Part shown: positions 8,854-17,858 of the stretch, one piece after another
How positions within the stretch are numbered: position 1 is the first letter of the stretch
Layout: every line of letters begins with the position of its first letter
Assembly (NCBI GenBank): GCA_050699635.1
Contig: JBOHFK010000012.1
Coordinates: 1-64,000 of the forward strand
DNA: 64,000 nt
Direction: 5' to 3'
Origin: GCA-003244245 sp050699635
GTDB taxonomy: Bacteria; Actinomycetota; Actinomycetes; Mycobacteriales; Pseudonocardiaceae
Position numbers and translations under genes: made by a program
The notes under the pieces: model-generated
What the model saw: the letters and a program-made list of their open reading frames with translations, nothing else
Told to the model about the DNA's origin: nothing
The model's database searches: none

Positions 8854-9477
8854 ATGACAACTGCCACCATTGATTACGTTCCCGCCGACGACACTGACAC
8901 CGTCGCCGATCTATTGCTAGGGGTCAGCCACGGGGACCTGGCGTCCTGGAATGACATTCTCCGCCGGTACGGCAATCTCGTGTCCGCAACAGTGCAGTCT
9001 TTTCGGTTACAGGAGGCCGATGCACTCGACGCGGTGCAGATGACCTGGCTGCGGCTGACCCAAAACGCCCACAGGGTGCGGTTTCCCGAGCGACTGGGTG
9101 CGTGGCTGGCAACCACCGCCCGCCGCGAATGCTTACACATCCTGCGCCAGACCAAGAACTCTCCGGGCCTCATTGACATGAGGGCCGGAACCGTGCCCGA
9201 CCCCTCGGCGGGTCCCGAGCAACGCGTCATCGACGCTGACACCACGCGGATATTGTGGCAGCTCGTCGACGAGTTGCCGCCGCGCCGCAGGGTCCTGCTG
9301 CGCACGTTGTTCGACGACCAGCCCCGGTCATACGCCGACATTTCCCTCGCTTCCGGAATCCCGCCTGGCGGGATCGGGCCCACTCGGTCGCGAGCACTGC
9401 GACAGTTGCGGGAATGGCTTGACGAGCTCGAGGTGGCGTCGGGAGGCCAGACAACAAACCATGGCCATATCCAATGA
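8854..9477 (+). CDS. ECF-type RNA polymerase sigma factor (sigma-70 family)
   Basis: 207-aa extracytoplasmic-function sigma factor. Region 2 is at residues 30-95 (WNDILRRYGNLVSATVQSF, then DALDAVQMTWLRL and a Trp-containing LGAWLATTARREC, the typical region 2.4 signature). Region 4 is at about 130-190 (LPPRRRVLLRTLF, SYADISLASGIPPGGIGPTRSRALRQLR), where the usual helix-turn-helix for -35 recognition would lie. No anti-sigma factor gene is adjacent, which is unusual, so regulation may be transcriptional. It precedes a haloperoxidase gene in the same orientation by 71 bp and may control it. The ATG at 8854 is the only sensible start; a strong Shine-Dalgarno sequence is missing because the tandem repeat lies there. 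Confidence 0.9.
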   Translation: MTTATIDYVPADDTDTVADLLLGVSHGDLASWNDILRRYGNLVSATVQSFRLQEADALDAVQMTWLRLTQNAHRVRFPERLGAWLATTARRECLHILRQTKNSPGLIDMRAGTVPDPSAGPEQRVIDADTTRILWQLVDELPPRRRVLLRTLFDDQPRSYADISLASGIPPGGIGPTRSRALRQLREWLDELEVASGGQTTNHGHIQ

Positions 9478-9548
9478 CCGCATAGGCCAGCGGCTGCCTC
9501 ATACAGTTTGCCGGGGTGCAGGCGATAATATCCGAGAGGGAGTATCCG

Positions 9549-10973
9549 ATGGATTCCATCTTGTACTGGAACGAGGTCGCCATCGAGGCTGACCGCGTGA
9601 CGCATACCACGCTCGACCCGAGCGAGGGCGGGTCCCGAGGCCCGTGTGGCAGCTCGCGGACGCTGGCGATCGTGCACCTGGCAATGCATGACGCCTTTTT
9701 CGGAATTCACGGGGGGCATGAGCCCTACCTGGGCAGAGAGCTGCCGACGGTCCCCCACGGCGCTGACACCGACGCCGCGATCGCCAGCGCCGCACATGCG
9801 ACCCTGAGCGCGCTGTACCCGGCGCAGAAGGCGACCTTCAACGCCAAGCACGCCATAGCCGGATTGGTCACCGGCAAGCCTGACACCGACGGTCACATCT
9901 TCGGCCAGCGGATCGCAGCGACGATCTTGAAACTGCGCAAGAACGACCCCGGTCTGGGTGACGACGGCTACCCGTCCTCACCTGCTGCTGGGCACCACCG
10001 GAGCGACCCGGACAATCCCGGACAGACCTTCTACGCACCGTTCTACGGTGCTGGGTCGCGTTGCTTCGCGGTGACCGAGCGCCACGGCCTCGATTCACCC
10101 CCGCAACCCGGAAGCGCCGAGTACGACCGGGCCCAGCGCCAGGTGCGCAGCAAGGGCATCGCCCCGCATCTGATCGGGACATTGCCCGCCGACCTGCTGC
10201 CCTCGCGCACCGCCACCGAGACCACCATCGGCACGTTCTGGGCCTACGACGGCGCCAAGGAACTGGGCACCCCGCCACGGTTCTACAACAAGATCGTTCG
10301 CCAGGTCGCGATGGCGCAGCACAACGACATCGCCAAGAACGCCCGGCTCTTCGCGGTGGTCAACGCCGCGATGGCCGACGCCGGTATCCTGGCCTGGGAA
10401 AACAAATATATTCACGACCTGTGGCGCCCAGTACTGGGCATCCGCGAGCACGATTCCTCATTGGGCCCGAGCGCCATTGACGGCAGTAGCCTTGACTCAG
10501 GCGCCGACCCGTTCTGGCTTCCCCTCGGTGCGCCGAAAACGAACGTGGTCGGCGCGAAGAACTTCACTCCGAACTTCCCCGCCTACCCCTCAGGTCACGC
10601 CACCTTCGGTGGGGCGGTCTTCCAGTCGGTCCGGCGCTTCTACCAGCAGGGCAACTACGGCCCGGACAACCTGGCCGAGGGCCTGGAGTTCGTCTCCGAC
10701 GAGCTCAACGGGGTGAACGTGGACAACACCGGAACCACCCGGCCCCGCCATGTGCGCGACTTCCCCGGCGGATTGTGGACAATGATCGAGGAAAATGGCC
10801 GCAGCCGAGTCTTCCTCGGCGTGCACTGGGTGTTCGACGCCTTCGCGGTCAACGAGTTCAACGAGATGGACCTCTCACAACGCGTCGGCGGAGTCCGGCT
10901 CGGCCTCGACATCGCCAATGACATCGCCCAGCACGGGCTCAACCATGGCAAAGGCGCAGAGCCCGAGTCCTGA
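9549..10973 (+). CDS. Vanadium-dependent haloperoxidase / PAP2-superfamily protein
   Basis: 474-aa protein with the three vanadate/phosphate-binding motifs of the vanadium haloperoxidase-PAP2 superfamily: DLWRPVLGIR (near residue 292), YPSGHATFGG (near 346), and SRVFLGVHWVFDAF (near 418), which supplies the Arg and the axial His. The family oxidises halide with H2O2 or dephosphorylates phosphoesters; the all-alpha length fits bacterial haloperoxidase homologues better than small lipid phosphatases. There is no signal peptide. The ATG at 9549 follows GAGGGAG with good spacing; an upstream GTG at 9516 is possible but weaker. Next downstream come the broken lactonase-like gene (17 bp later) and the ferritin-like enzyme, so the group looks like an oxidative accessory operon. 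Its product is unknown. Confidence 0.88.
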   Translation: MDSILYWNEVAIEADRVTHTTLDPSEGGSRGPCGSSRTLAIVHLAMHDAFFGIHGGHEPYLGRELPTVPHGADTDAAIASAAHATLSALYPAQKATFNAKHAIAGLVTGKPDTDGHIFGQRIAATILKLRKNDPGLGDDGYPSSPAAGHHRSDPDNPGQTFYAPFYGAGSRCFAVTERHGLDSPPQPGSAEYDRAQRQVRSKGIAPHLIGTLPADLLPSRTATETTIGTFWAYDGAKELGTPPRFYNKIVRQVAMAQHNDIAKNARLFAVVNAAMADAGILAWENKYIHDLWRPVLGIREHDSSLGPSAIDGSSLDSGADPFWLPLGAPKTNVVGAKNFTPNFPAYPSGHATFGGAVFQSVRRFYQQGNYGPDNLAEGLEFVSDELNGVNVDNTGTTRPRHVRDFPGGLWTMIEENGRSRVFLGVHWVFDAFAVNEFNEMDLSQRVGGVRLGLDIANDIAQHGLNHGKGAEPES

Positions 10974-10990
10974 ACTTCCGGGAGAAGTAA

Positions 10991-11738
10991 ATGAAGAATT
11001 ACCTGTTCGTGCAGACCAACAATCCCGCAGGAAACCAGATCCTGGCCTCTGACCGATCCGACGCGGGTTCACTCGCTCTCGCCCAGGCCGTCGATACCGG
11101 CGGCGCCGGTGGCCGAGCCGGCAAGCCCGATCCTCTTGGCTCCCAAGGTTCACTCGTCTACGACAGCCGGCACCGCCGGCTGATCGCCGTCAATGCCGGC
11201 AGCAACACCGTGTCCGTTCTCGGTCTCGACGCGAGCCGCCTGTCGCTGCGTCAGGTGCTGGGCTGAGCGTTCCCGGTCAGCGTGACCGTGCACGGCGATC
11301 TGCTCTACGCACTCAACGCCAACGAGGCCGGATCCATCACCGGATACCGGTTCGCCGATGATCAGTTCACCCCGATCGAGAGCTCCACCCGCAGCCTGCA
11401 GTTCCCCCCATCGACCAAGCCGGCGCAATTCCTGGCAAGCAGTGACCGACGCGGCCAGCAGCGCCCTGTCGACCTACACGTTGGGTGTGGATGGCACCGT
11501 CGAGCTCATCGCCTCCCAAAACGATGACGGGCAGGCCATGGGCTGGGTCACTCAGGTGACGGGGAACCTCTACGTCGCCGATACCACCAGCAACAACGTC
11601 ACCGGATACCATGTCGACGTAGCAGGCAAACCCACAGTGTTCACCAAGGCCAAGACCAGCAGTGGCCCGATCGACCTGATCGCCACCCGCGACGGGTGCT
11701 TCCTCTATGTCGAGATCGGTGGCATCGCAGCCACCTGA
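10991..11738 (+). pseudogene. Decayed lactonase/YncE-like beta-propeller gene
   Basis: The start is intact (MKNYLFVQTNN, RBS GGGAGAAG), and the first 91 codons read like actinobacterial lactonase-family beta-propellers (SLVYDSRHRRLIAVNAGSN). An in-frame TGA at 11264-11266 interrupts it, but the same frame continues after the stop with VTVHGDLLYALNANEAGS. Near 11,440 the frame shifts, and homology resumes in another frame (TYTLGVDGTVELIAS, GNLYVADTTSNNVTGY). It stops at 11,738 after FLYVEIGGIAAT, where an intact protein would continue. Total length is well short of the roughly 350-400 aa expected, so there is also internal and C-terminal loss. A stop, a frameshift and truncation together argue for a real pseudogene rather than a sequencing error. 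Confidence 0.8.
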
Positions 11739-11815
11739 ACCAGCTCACGAATATGACGTGCCTGAACCACTTCGTGTCAATCCGAATATTTGCAAGCACC
11801 GAGGAGGGCATCGCC

Positions 11816-13921
11816 GTGCGGGGACGATTCTTTACAGCAGGGTCGCTGGTTCAGCCGCTGTGGCTCAGTGTGGGCACTCGCACCGGTGAGGTCGCGGAGG
11901 CCGCCGCCGGGACAGGCCCGATGCACGACCCCCCGCTCGAGCCGCGCGACGAGGCCGTGTTCCTCCTGACCGCGGCGGCAGAGATCGAACACGCCCTACT
12001 GGTGCAATACCTCTACGCGGCCTACTCGGTCAAGGTTTCGGGCGCCAACGAAACCGCCCTCAAGGAAATACAGGAATCGTTGTTCCAGATCGCCCGAGAG
12101 GAGATGGGGCATCTGGCGACCGTTCAGAACCTGCTCCATCTCATCGGGGGACCACTGAACTTCAACCGGGAGCACAGTCCCTACGCCAGCGAAATCTACC
12201 CTTTCCGGTTCAATCTCCAGCCGTTGACAAAGGACTCCCTCGCCAAGTACGTGATCGCCGAGAGCCCCGCCGACCTACCGATGGGCTTTCCGGACGAGGA
12301 CCTGGCGCTGCTGGAACAGCTCACGGCGGACGCGAAGGCCGCCAACGACGGTCACGACGTCCAGCACGTCGGCTCGATCTACGCCCGGCTGACATCGCTC
12401 TTCCAGGGCGGCGACCAAGGCCTGCGGGATCAGGATTTCCGGCCCGACACCCAACAGCTGCAGGCACGATTCGACGACTGGGGCTTCACACCCGGGAGCC
12501 CGTCCCTCGGCGAACCGTTGATCATCGTGTCGTTCGATGGCGCGGAGGTGGCCGCGCTCCGTGCCGCCGCGACCGAAGCCATTGGGAAGATCAGCGCGCA
12601 GGGAGAGGGATTCGACCCCGCGCCGGCCGGGCCGAATGAGCCCGAGTCACATTTCGAGCGATTCTTGGCCCTCTACAAGAAGTTCAAGAAACTATTCGAC
12701 GCCCACGTTGACATCACCTGGCAGGTGACCGAGAATCCCAATACCACCTCCGCGCCGGTCGAACCACTCGACCCGTCGCATGCAGTCGAGGTTGCCCTGG
12801 AAACGCACGCGGCCAAGGGCCGGATCACCCACCCTCAGGCCAAGGCGTGGGCACACCTGTTCAACCTGCGTTACCGCCTGCTACTCGCGCACCTATCGCA
12901 TTTCCTGCGGCTGAGCCAGGAGTTGTACGTCACCGACCAAGGCGCCCGGCGGGGTGATCGCACCGCCCGTGGCCTGCTGCTGATCTGGACGTTCAACGAG
13001 ATGCGCCGGCTCAAGAAGATCGCCGGCAAGCTGGTGCAAATGCCACTGGACGACCCGCCAGGCGACACTAACGCCGGGCCGCCCTTCGAACTGCCCTACA
13101 CCCTGAACCTGCCAGACCGCGAGGCAGATCGCTGGCGCATGCATCTCGACGTGTCGCGAGCCGCAGTGCGACTCATCCAAGAACGGCTCCAGCCTGCCGA
13201 CCCGACCCAGCGCGACGGGTTTCTCGACGACCTCGTGTCGCTGGACGAGCAAACGCAGGTCATCATGCAATCCCTGGCCGATGGAACTGGCGTGCCGGAG
13301 GGAAGCCTTCCCACCGATTTCCAGAAAACCGTACTGATCCTTGAGGAAGCGGTCCGCGGATTCGACGTCATCCCTGGCCGTCACGACAATTTCTGGGGCG
13401 GCAAGACCCGTGACGGATTTCTTGCACTTGTTGTCCCCGCACCCCCCGTGGCGACAAACCCACAGGGCGGATTCGATCCTGATGGATCGGCTCTCGTCCA
13501 GCGCCTCGAGGGAAGAGTGCCACCTTTGCCACCTGGGGCGAACAGGATGCCCCGGTTCCGCCCTCCGGTGCCCCCGGAACGCATCGGCTTCATCCGGGAT
13601 TGGATCTCAGCAGGCTGCACGGACAACACTCCGGCTGGTGAGATCGGCCTGCGACGCGAACGCCAGCCAGCACCGGAACCTATCGAAGGACCCTCCCTCA
13701 GTTTTGCCGCCGACATCAAGGACCTGTTCCGGGAAGAACCGGACCGCACCTCAATGCTGAAATTCGGTCCCTTCGATCTGCATCGATTCGAGGACGTGCG
13801 AGATCACGCGGCCGGCATCCTAGGTCGGCTGCAGCTCGGCGATATGCCATGTGACGAACCGTGGCCGGCCGACCGCATCGCCATATTCCAGAAATGGATC
13901 GATGGCGGCAAGCGGCCGTGA
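11816..13921 (+). CDS. Ferritin-like domain protein, VioB/iminophenyl-pyruvate dimer synthase-like
   Basis: 701-aa protein. Residues about 50-270 form a ferritin-like four-helix domain with the metal-ligand motifs EIEHALLVQYLYAAY and REEMGHLATVQNLL, as in VioB/RebD/StaD-type enzymes and related uncharacterised proteins. A helical middle follows (370-540). The C-terminal 160 residues carry two segments resembling cytochrome-like modules of planctomycete proteins: PERIGFIRDWISAGC, and FDLHRFEDVRDHAAGIL with LGDMPCDEPWPADRI. No CxxCH haem motif is present. The GTG start at 11816 follows GAGGAGG with 8-bp spacing; an ATG at 11753 is in frame but lacks such a site. It follows the decayed lactonase gene. 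VioB relatives couple indole or phenyl imines, but the substrate here is unknown. There is no signal peptide, so it is probably cytoplasmic. Confidence 0.82.
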   Translation: MRGRFFTAGSLVQPLWLSVGTRTGEVAEAAAGTGPMHDPPLEPRDEAVFLLTAAAEIEHALLVQYLYAAYSVKVSGANETALKEIQESLFQIAREEMGHLATVQNLLHLIGGPLNFNREHSPYASEIYPFRFNLQPLTKDSLAKYVIAESPADLPMGFPDEDLALLEQLTADAKAANDGHDVQHVGSIYARLTSLFQGGDQGLRDQDFRPDTQQLQARFDDWGFTPGSPSLGEPLIIVSFDGAEVAALRAAATEAIGKISAQGEGFDPAPAGPNEPESHFERFLALYKKFKKLFDAHVDITWQVTENPNTTSAPVEPLDPSHAVEVALETHAAKGRITHPQAKAWAHLFNLRYRLLLAHLSHFLRLSQELYVTDQGARRGDRTARGLLLIWTFNEMRRLKKIAGKLVQMPLDDPPGDTNAGPPFELPYTLNLPDREADRWRMHLDVSRAAVRLIQERLQPADPTQRDGFLDDLVSLDEQTQVIMQSLADGTGVPEGSLPTDFQKTVLILEEAVRGFDVIPGRHDNFWGGKTRDGFLALVVPAPPVATNPQGGFDPDGSALVQRLEGRVPPLPPGANRMPRFRPPVPPERIGFIRDWISAGCTDNTPAGEIGLRRERQPAPEPIEGPSLSFAADIKDLFREEPDRTSMLKFGPFDLHRFEDVRDHAAGILGRLQLGDMPCDEPWPADRIAIFQKWIDGGKRP

Positions 13922-14360
13922 CCGACATCGGACATCGACGGCGGCAGTTCCTCGACTGAACCATGCCGGGCCGTCGGTCGAGGCGCGGATCTTCTTCGAT
14001 GCTCCCGAGCATCCCTTTTCCAAGATCGTGTGCAGGGTGGCGGGGGACAACCCTGCCTCTGCTGGGCCGTTGCCCGCTGTGGCACATCCGTAACGAATCC
14101 ACCCCGGACCAGGGCCGCGATACCCCACCGCCCCGCGGGGTCCAGGCAGAGCAGGAGCGGCACGCTACCAAATTTTCGTATTTTATGATTGACTACAAAA
14201 CAGTCATTTCGCCCGCCGTGCAATCTCGGCGAAGCGCATAGTGCACTGCTCCTGATGGCGGACACCATGCTCGACATAGTGCCGTCGGCCTGCCGCCACA
14301 TGCCGCGGATCGCAGGCGAGGTGAACAGCACATAAAAGAGTCAGAAATAGAGGAGAAACA
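13922..14360. other. Intergenic region, about 440 bp, no supported gene
   Basis: Several overlapping frames are open here on both strands, but none has a Shine-Dalgarno site plus a recognisable protein. A short AT-rich patch occurs around 14,165-14,200. The final 20 bases carry the AGAGGAG ribosome-binding site of the DUF1906 gene. The region may contain decayed coding sequence, but I cannot name it. Confidence 0.4.
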
Positions 14361-15287
14361 ATGATCCTTGGGCTCGACTATGGCGGTGGTCGTCCCGGTG
14401 GCGCCGCGATCAAGGCCGCTGGCTTCCGATTCGTGTGCCGCTACTTGTCCGAGGGCGGTCCCACGCTCCCCGGTAAGCTGCTCACTCCCGCTGAGTGCAC
14501 CGACTTGCAAGCCCATGGAATCGCCGTCGCGGTCAACTGGGAGACGACGGCGGACCGCATGAAGGCGGGTCACTCCGCCGGGGTGGCTGATGCGCAACGC
14601 GCCGACGCACAGGTCCGTGCGGTAGGGCATCCCGCTGATCGGCCCGTGTACTTCAGCGCGGACTGGGACGCCACCCCCGCCGACCAAGCAAAGATCGACG
14701 ATTACCTGCGCGGAGCGGCCTCAGTCATCGGCCCAGAGCGAGTGGGCGTGTACGGCTCCTACTACGTCTGTAAACGGTGCTTTGACAACGGGACCGCGCG
14801 GTGGGCGTGGCAAACCGGAGCGTGGTCCGGCGGCAACAGAGAACCCCGAGCCCACATCTACCAGCGAATCGGATTCGTCACCGTCGGCGGAGTCCAATGT
14901 GACGTCAACGAAGCACTGAAACCCGACTTCGGGCAACATCCAGAAGGAGCAGACATGACCCCTGAAGAGCACCAATGGCTGCGAGAGATACACGAGGAAT
15001 CAACCAGACGGCTTCCCACCCGGGTCCCCACCATGCTCGGGGAGCCCACACCACCAGATGCCTACGCCGACACCGTCCTCGGCTTCGCTTGTAACAGTGA
15101 CGCGTACGGGTTCCTCAATCAGCAGGCCATGGGGAAACTCCAGGCCGCTGTCAATGCGCTCGCCACGGCGGTCGCCGCCCAACACGGGTTGTCCACAGAC
15201 GACATCAGGGCCATCTTCGATCAGGAGTTGGCCAAGATTCCGAAGGTGCGGATCACCGCGGAGACTCCCTCACCGACCACACCCTGA
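14361..15287 (+). CDS. DUF1906 (Rv2525c-like glycoside hydrolase-like) domain protein
   Basis: 308-aa protein. Residues 1-195 match the DUF1906 TIM-barrel family: start ILGLDYGGGRP, then FRFVCRYLSEGG, AVNWETTADRM, PVYFSADWDAT, GVYGSYYVC, and a closing VQCDVNEAL. The family is related to GH25-type muramidases and is often found in phage lysins and secreted actinobacterial proteins. The C-terminal 110 residues are a charged, helical tail (EEHQWLREIHEEST, later LQAAVNALATAVAAQHG) resembling phage endolysin tails. No signal peptide is visible, as in phage lysins that rely on other export routes. The ATG has an AGAGGAG site. It ends 92 bp before the attL site, so it lies just outside the integrative element. 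Confidence 0.85.
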   Translation: MILGLDYGGGRPGGAAIKAAGFRFVCRYLSEGGPTLPGKLLTPAECTDLQAHGIAVAVNWETTADRMKAGHSAGVADAQRADAQVRAVGHPADRPVYFSADWDATPADQAKIDDYLRGAASVIGPERVGVYGSYYVCKRCFDNGTARWAWQTGAWSGGNREPRAHIYQRIGFVTVGGVQCDVNEALKPDFGQHPEGADMTPEEHQWLREIHEESTRRLPTRVPTMLGEPTPPDAYADTVLGFACNSDAYGFLNQQAMGKLQAAVNALATAVAAQHGLSTDDIRAIFDQELAKIPKVRITAETPSPTTP

Positions 15288-15330
15288 TACAGACGTTGCG
15301 GCGACCCGCGGTGACACGTCGCCCCCCGGC

Positions 15331-15351
15331 GCCCCGCTGTCTCAGCGGGGC
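15331..15351 (+). terminator. GC-rich hairpin after the DUF1906 gene
   Basis: A perfect 9-bp stem GCCCCGCTG / CAGCGGGGC with a TCT loop begins 43 bp after the stop codon. No T-tract follows, but T-poor hairpins are common in actinobacterial terminators. It also isolates the neighbouring attL site from upstream transcription. Confidence 0.6.
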
Positions 15352-15379
15352 CTCCTCGTCAGGGGTTGATGCAGCTGGT

Positions 15380-15431
15380 GTGGCGGGTCAAGGATTCGAA
15401 CCTTGGAAGGCATCAGCCGACGGATTTACAG
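15380..15431. repeat. attL: 52-bp copy of the tRNA-Tyr 3' half
   Basis: Identical over 52 bp to 22997-23048 inside tRNA-Tyr. It covers the anticodon loop, variable arm, T arm and acceptor 3' strand but lacks the tRNA 5' half, so it is not a functional tRNA. It marks the left end of the element. Confidence 0.92.
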
Positions 15432-15495
15432 GCGGTCATAACCAGAAGCGCAACGCGACTACCTGGGCAAATATGAACCACAAGTTGTCGCTGAT

Positions 15496-15544
15496 GGGCA
15501 TGAGATGCCCTGTTGGACCCCAGTTCATGCCCAATCTCATGCCC
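15496..15544. promoter_or_regulatory. Left-end octamer cluster (candidate integrase arm-type sites)
   Basis: The octamer TCATGCCC occurs at 15525-15532 and 15537-15544, and its complement GGGCATGA at 15496-15503. Three copies lie within 50 bp, starting about 65 bp inside attL. The same octamer occurs three times beside attR (22937-22984), which suggests binding sites for the element's own integrase. Confidence 0.65.
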
Positions 15545-15639
15545 GTTCAGTCCATAGTAGACGAACTTCGGGTTGTCCGACCGGGTGATCACGGCGAAGG
15601 CCAGCTCGGCACGGGTCAGACGCCAACACCTCAACCTGG

Positions 15640-15800
15640 CCGCCGACCTCACCACCGCACTCGACGCCCAAACAGGGCGATCCCCGACCCGATCCGACGT
15701 GAGGCAGAAGGTGAAGCATCACCCCTGCGCTAGGGCACATGCCTCACTCCCTCGCCCGGTCACTGCCCTACTCCTGACGTGCGACAGGGCAGACAGCTCA
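15640..15800 (+). repeat. Diverged direct repeat, copy 1
   Basis: About 160 bp resembles 20775-20955 in the same orientation. Shared blocks include GGGCACATGCCTCAC and GAGGCAG, with interspersed substitutions and short indels. No gene is evident. The two copies flank the cargo and transposon graveyard inside the element. Confidence 0.6.
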
Positions 15801-16095
15801 GCGAGGCAGACCAACACCCACCACCCCCCAAAACAGCCGCCTTCGGTGGTCCGGGTGGGGTGCCGTGTCCTGGCTTGGGTCGCCCTCCCACCCGCCATCT
15901 CGCCAGCGCCCCGGGCGGCATCGAGCGCCGCAGGATGTCGGTCAAGATCGCTTTGAGCAACGCCACCGCGCCGTCGTGATCCACGCCCGCAGCGTCCACC
16001 AGGGCGCCGGGCGTAGCCTTGTCGCTACCTCCTTGCCGAGGTTCGTCCCGGGTAGCCAGGGCATCGGCAGGGGGCAGGGCAGGGAGAGGGTTTTC

Positions 16096-17355
16096 GTGGG
16101 CGTTGAGGACGGCGCGTCGGCGATCGGTGCGCGTGCTCGTATGATCCGCCGTCGTCGCGGGCTGAGCCTCGACGTGGTGGCGGGACTCGCCGGCATCACC
16201 AAGACCTACTTGTCGATGTTGGAATTGGGCCAGCGCGGATTCAACCGGCGAGGCCTGATCGAGGACCTCGCTCACGCGCTGGGATGCTCGGTGGTCGATC
16301 TGACCGGCCAGCCGTACCCGCAGCCAGTGGACCGGTGGACGGTAGACGCTGCGTCTTCACTCGACGACATCCGGCTGTGCCTCAACGACTACGCCTTTGA
16401 CGAGATACCTACAGTATCGCCGCGCCCCTTGGAGGCGCTGGTGAGCGAGACGGACGACGCCTCAGCACACCGTGACCAGGCCCGTTACCACAGCGCAGGC
16501 CAGAACCTCCGGTCTGGCGTGCTGCTCGAACTCCAATCCCACATTTACGCTCGGGCCTCGACCGACCGGCAGACCGCCCTGGCCGCGCTGGTGGACGCCT
16601 GGATGATCGCTGCCGCCGTGGCGAAGAACTTCGGCTACATCGACTTGTCGCAGGCAGCTACCCAGCGGGGACACGACTACGCCGAACTGCACGGCGGTCC
16701 TGGTGTGCTCAGCTTCGCCCGCTGGTACCTGGCGCTGGGACTGATGCGGCTCGCGGCCCGCAACCGAGCAGCAGCCCTGCTGGGTCAGGCGATCGACGAC
16801 TTCTCACCGACTATCCAACTCACGACATCCGACACCACCGTGGCGCAGATGGTGGGATTGATGCACCTGACTTCGGCGCAGACCGCCGCGCGCTCAGGAT
16901 CATCGCACGACGCCCACCGTCACCTCGACGAGGCCGACCGGATCGCTCAACGGGTGGGGGAGCGCAACGCCCTGCGTCGGCACTTCGGACCAACGAATAT
17001 CGCCGCTTGGCGCTTGGCGGTGGGCATCGAGCTGAGCGAGGGCGCTCGGGCCTACGCGGACGCCACTAGCCTCCCGATCACTGTGCAGGCGTTGGGCAGC
17101 AGCGAGCGGACAGCGGCGCTCCACCTCGACTTCTCCCGGGCGCTGGCCCAGGAGAACGGCCAGCGTGACTGGGATGCGATCCGACACCTCGATTCCGCCG
17201 ACCGGATCGCGCCGCAGTTGATCCGGCCAGACCCGATCGCACGCGACCTTCTCACGACCTTGGTTCGGCGCGCCTCACGCCGGATGTGGGAGCTGGACAG
17301 TCTGCGTCACCGCTTCGGTGTCGGTGGCCAAGGTCCACGCAGTGTGGACAACTAA
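16096..17355 (+). CDS. XRE-family transcriptional regulator with helical-repeat C-terminus (cassette 1)
   Basis: 419-aa protein. An N-terminal XRE helix-turn-helix (residues about 8-70: GARARMIRRRRGLSLDVVAG, GITKTYLSMLELGQRGF) is followed by about 350 residues of helical, TPR-like sequence of the kind found in actinobacterial regulators. The C-terminal end has IRPDPIARDLLTTLVRRASR, a motif shared with the copy at 59,794-61,014. The GTG start at 16096 follows GGGAGAGGG; the frame is open further upstream without a better site. Three small genes follow in the same direction, the first 28 bp away. Likely a regulator or sensor of that cassette; the trigger is unknown. Lies on the integrative element. 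Confidence 0.87.
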   Translation: MGVEDGASAIGARARMIRRRRGLSLDVVAGLAGITKTYLSMLELGQRGFNRRGLIEDLAHALGCSVVDLTGQPYPQPVDRWTVDAASSLDDIRLCLNDYAFDEIPTVSPRPLEALVSETDDASAHRDQARYHSAGQNLRSGVLLELQSHIYARASTDRQTALAALVDAWMIAAAVAKNFGYIDLSQAATQRGHDYAELHGGPGVLSFARWYLALGLMRLAARNRAAALLGQAIDDFSPTIQLTTSDTTVAQMVGLMHLTSAQTAARSGSSHDAHRHLDEADRIAQRVGERNALRRHFGPTNIAAWRLAVGIELSEGARAYADATSLPITVQALGSSERTAALHLDFSRALAQENGQRDWDAIRHLDSADRIAPQLIRPDPIARDLLTTLVRRASRRMWELDSLRHRFGVGGQGPRSVDN

Positions 17356-17383
17356 CGTGATCTAGACCGGCACTCTGTGCCGG

Positions 17384-17599
17384 GTGACCAACGACGCCAC
17401 CGACGTACGTGCGACGCGCGCTTCCGCAGCGACTCCGCTCACCCCTGGCGAGGCGCTGGTCGAGTTGTTCCTGGCCAACGCCGATCGGGGTAGCAACGCA
17501 GACAACGACCTGTTCGTGGAGGAACTGGTAAAACGACGGCGAGCGATCAGAGCACTAGCCAACCCCGGCGAACCGGGCAGCACCACTACGGCAAGCTGA
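17384..17599 (+). CDS. Small acidic protein, 71 aa (cassette 1)
   Basis: GTG start, 28 bp after the XRE gene. The core is LTPGEALVELFLANADR followed by NADNDLFVEELVKRRRAI, a predicted helical pair. Exactly the same length and clearly homologous to the 71-aa protein at 61,074-61,289 (shared TPGEALV, LFL.NADR, NADND, KRRR, TTT). Its stop codon lies inside the ribosome-binding site of the next gene (TGAGGCGA), a sign of translational coupling. Family not recognised; no Cys and no membrane segment. Confidence 0.75.
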   Translation: MTNDATDVRATRASAATPLTPGEALVELFLANADRGSNADNDLFVEELVKRRRAIRALANPGEPGSTTTAS

Positions 17600-17609
17600 G
17601 GCGACCCCC

Positions 17610-17858
17610 ATGGCGGGTAAGCACCGACTCAAAGGTCACCGGGTGATCACCAAACGGCGTGGCGTGGAGATGGTGGACATCACGACCCTGGTTGCGCACG
17701 TCTTGTCCGACGCTGCCGCCGTTGCCGGGCGTCGCAGCGGGGGCCATTACATCGCGTTGTGCGGAGCGGAAATCATCCCCGCCAGCCTTACTGCTGCGCC
17801 GGAGCGTGGCTACTGCCGGTCATGTACCGCGATCCCCACCCAGAGGACGACGCGGTGA
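17610..17858 (+). CDS. Small Cys-containing protein, 82 aa (cassette 1)
   Basis: Basic N-terminus (MAGKHRLKGHR), a conserved helix GVEMVDITTLVAHVL, and a C-terminal Cys module YIALCGAEIIPASL...GYCRSC with Cys at 51, 69 and 72, a probable metal-binding knuckle. By eye, 69 of 82 residues are identical to the protein at 61,301-61,549, the most conserved member of the duplicated cassette. Small proteins with a CGxxV-ASL-CxxC pattern are common in Pseudonocardiaceae, but their function is unknown to me. Its TGA overlaps the next gene's GTG. Confidence 0.8.
   Translation: MAGKHRLKGHRVITKRRGVEMVDITTLVAHVLSDAAAVAGRRSGGHYIALCGAEIIPASLTAAPERGYCRSCTAIPTQRTTR

Noticed and set aside
13804..14331. 175-aa minus-strand gene between the ferritin-like and DUF1906 genes
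   Set aside because: Translation is Arg/Pro-rich, without conserved pattern or ribosome-binding site, and it overlaps the end of the ferritin-like gene.
15380..15431. Second tRNA-Tyr gene
   Set aside because: Only the 3' half from the anticodon loop on is present; no 5' acceptor strand or D arm, so it is an att site.
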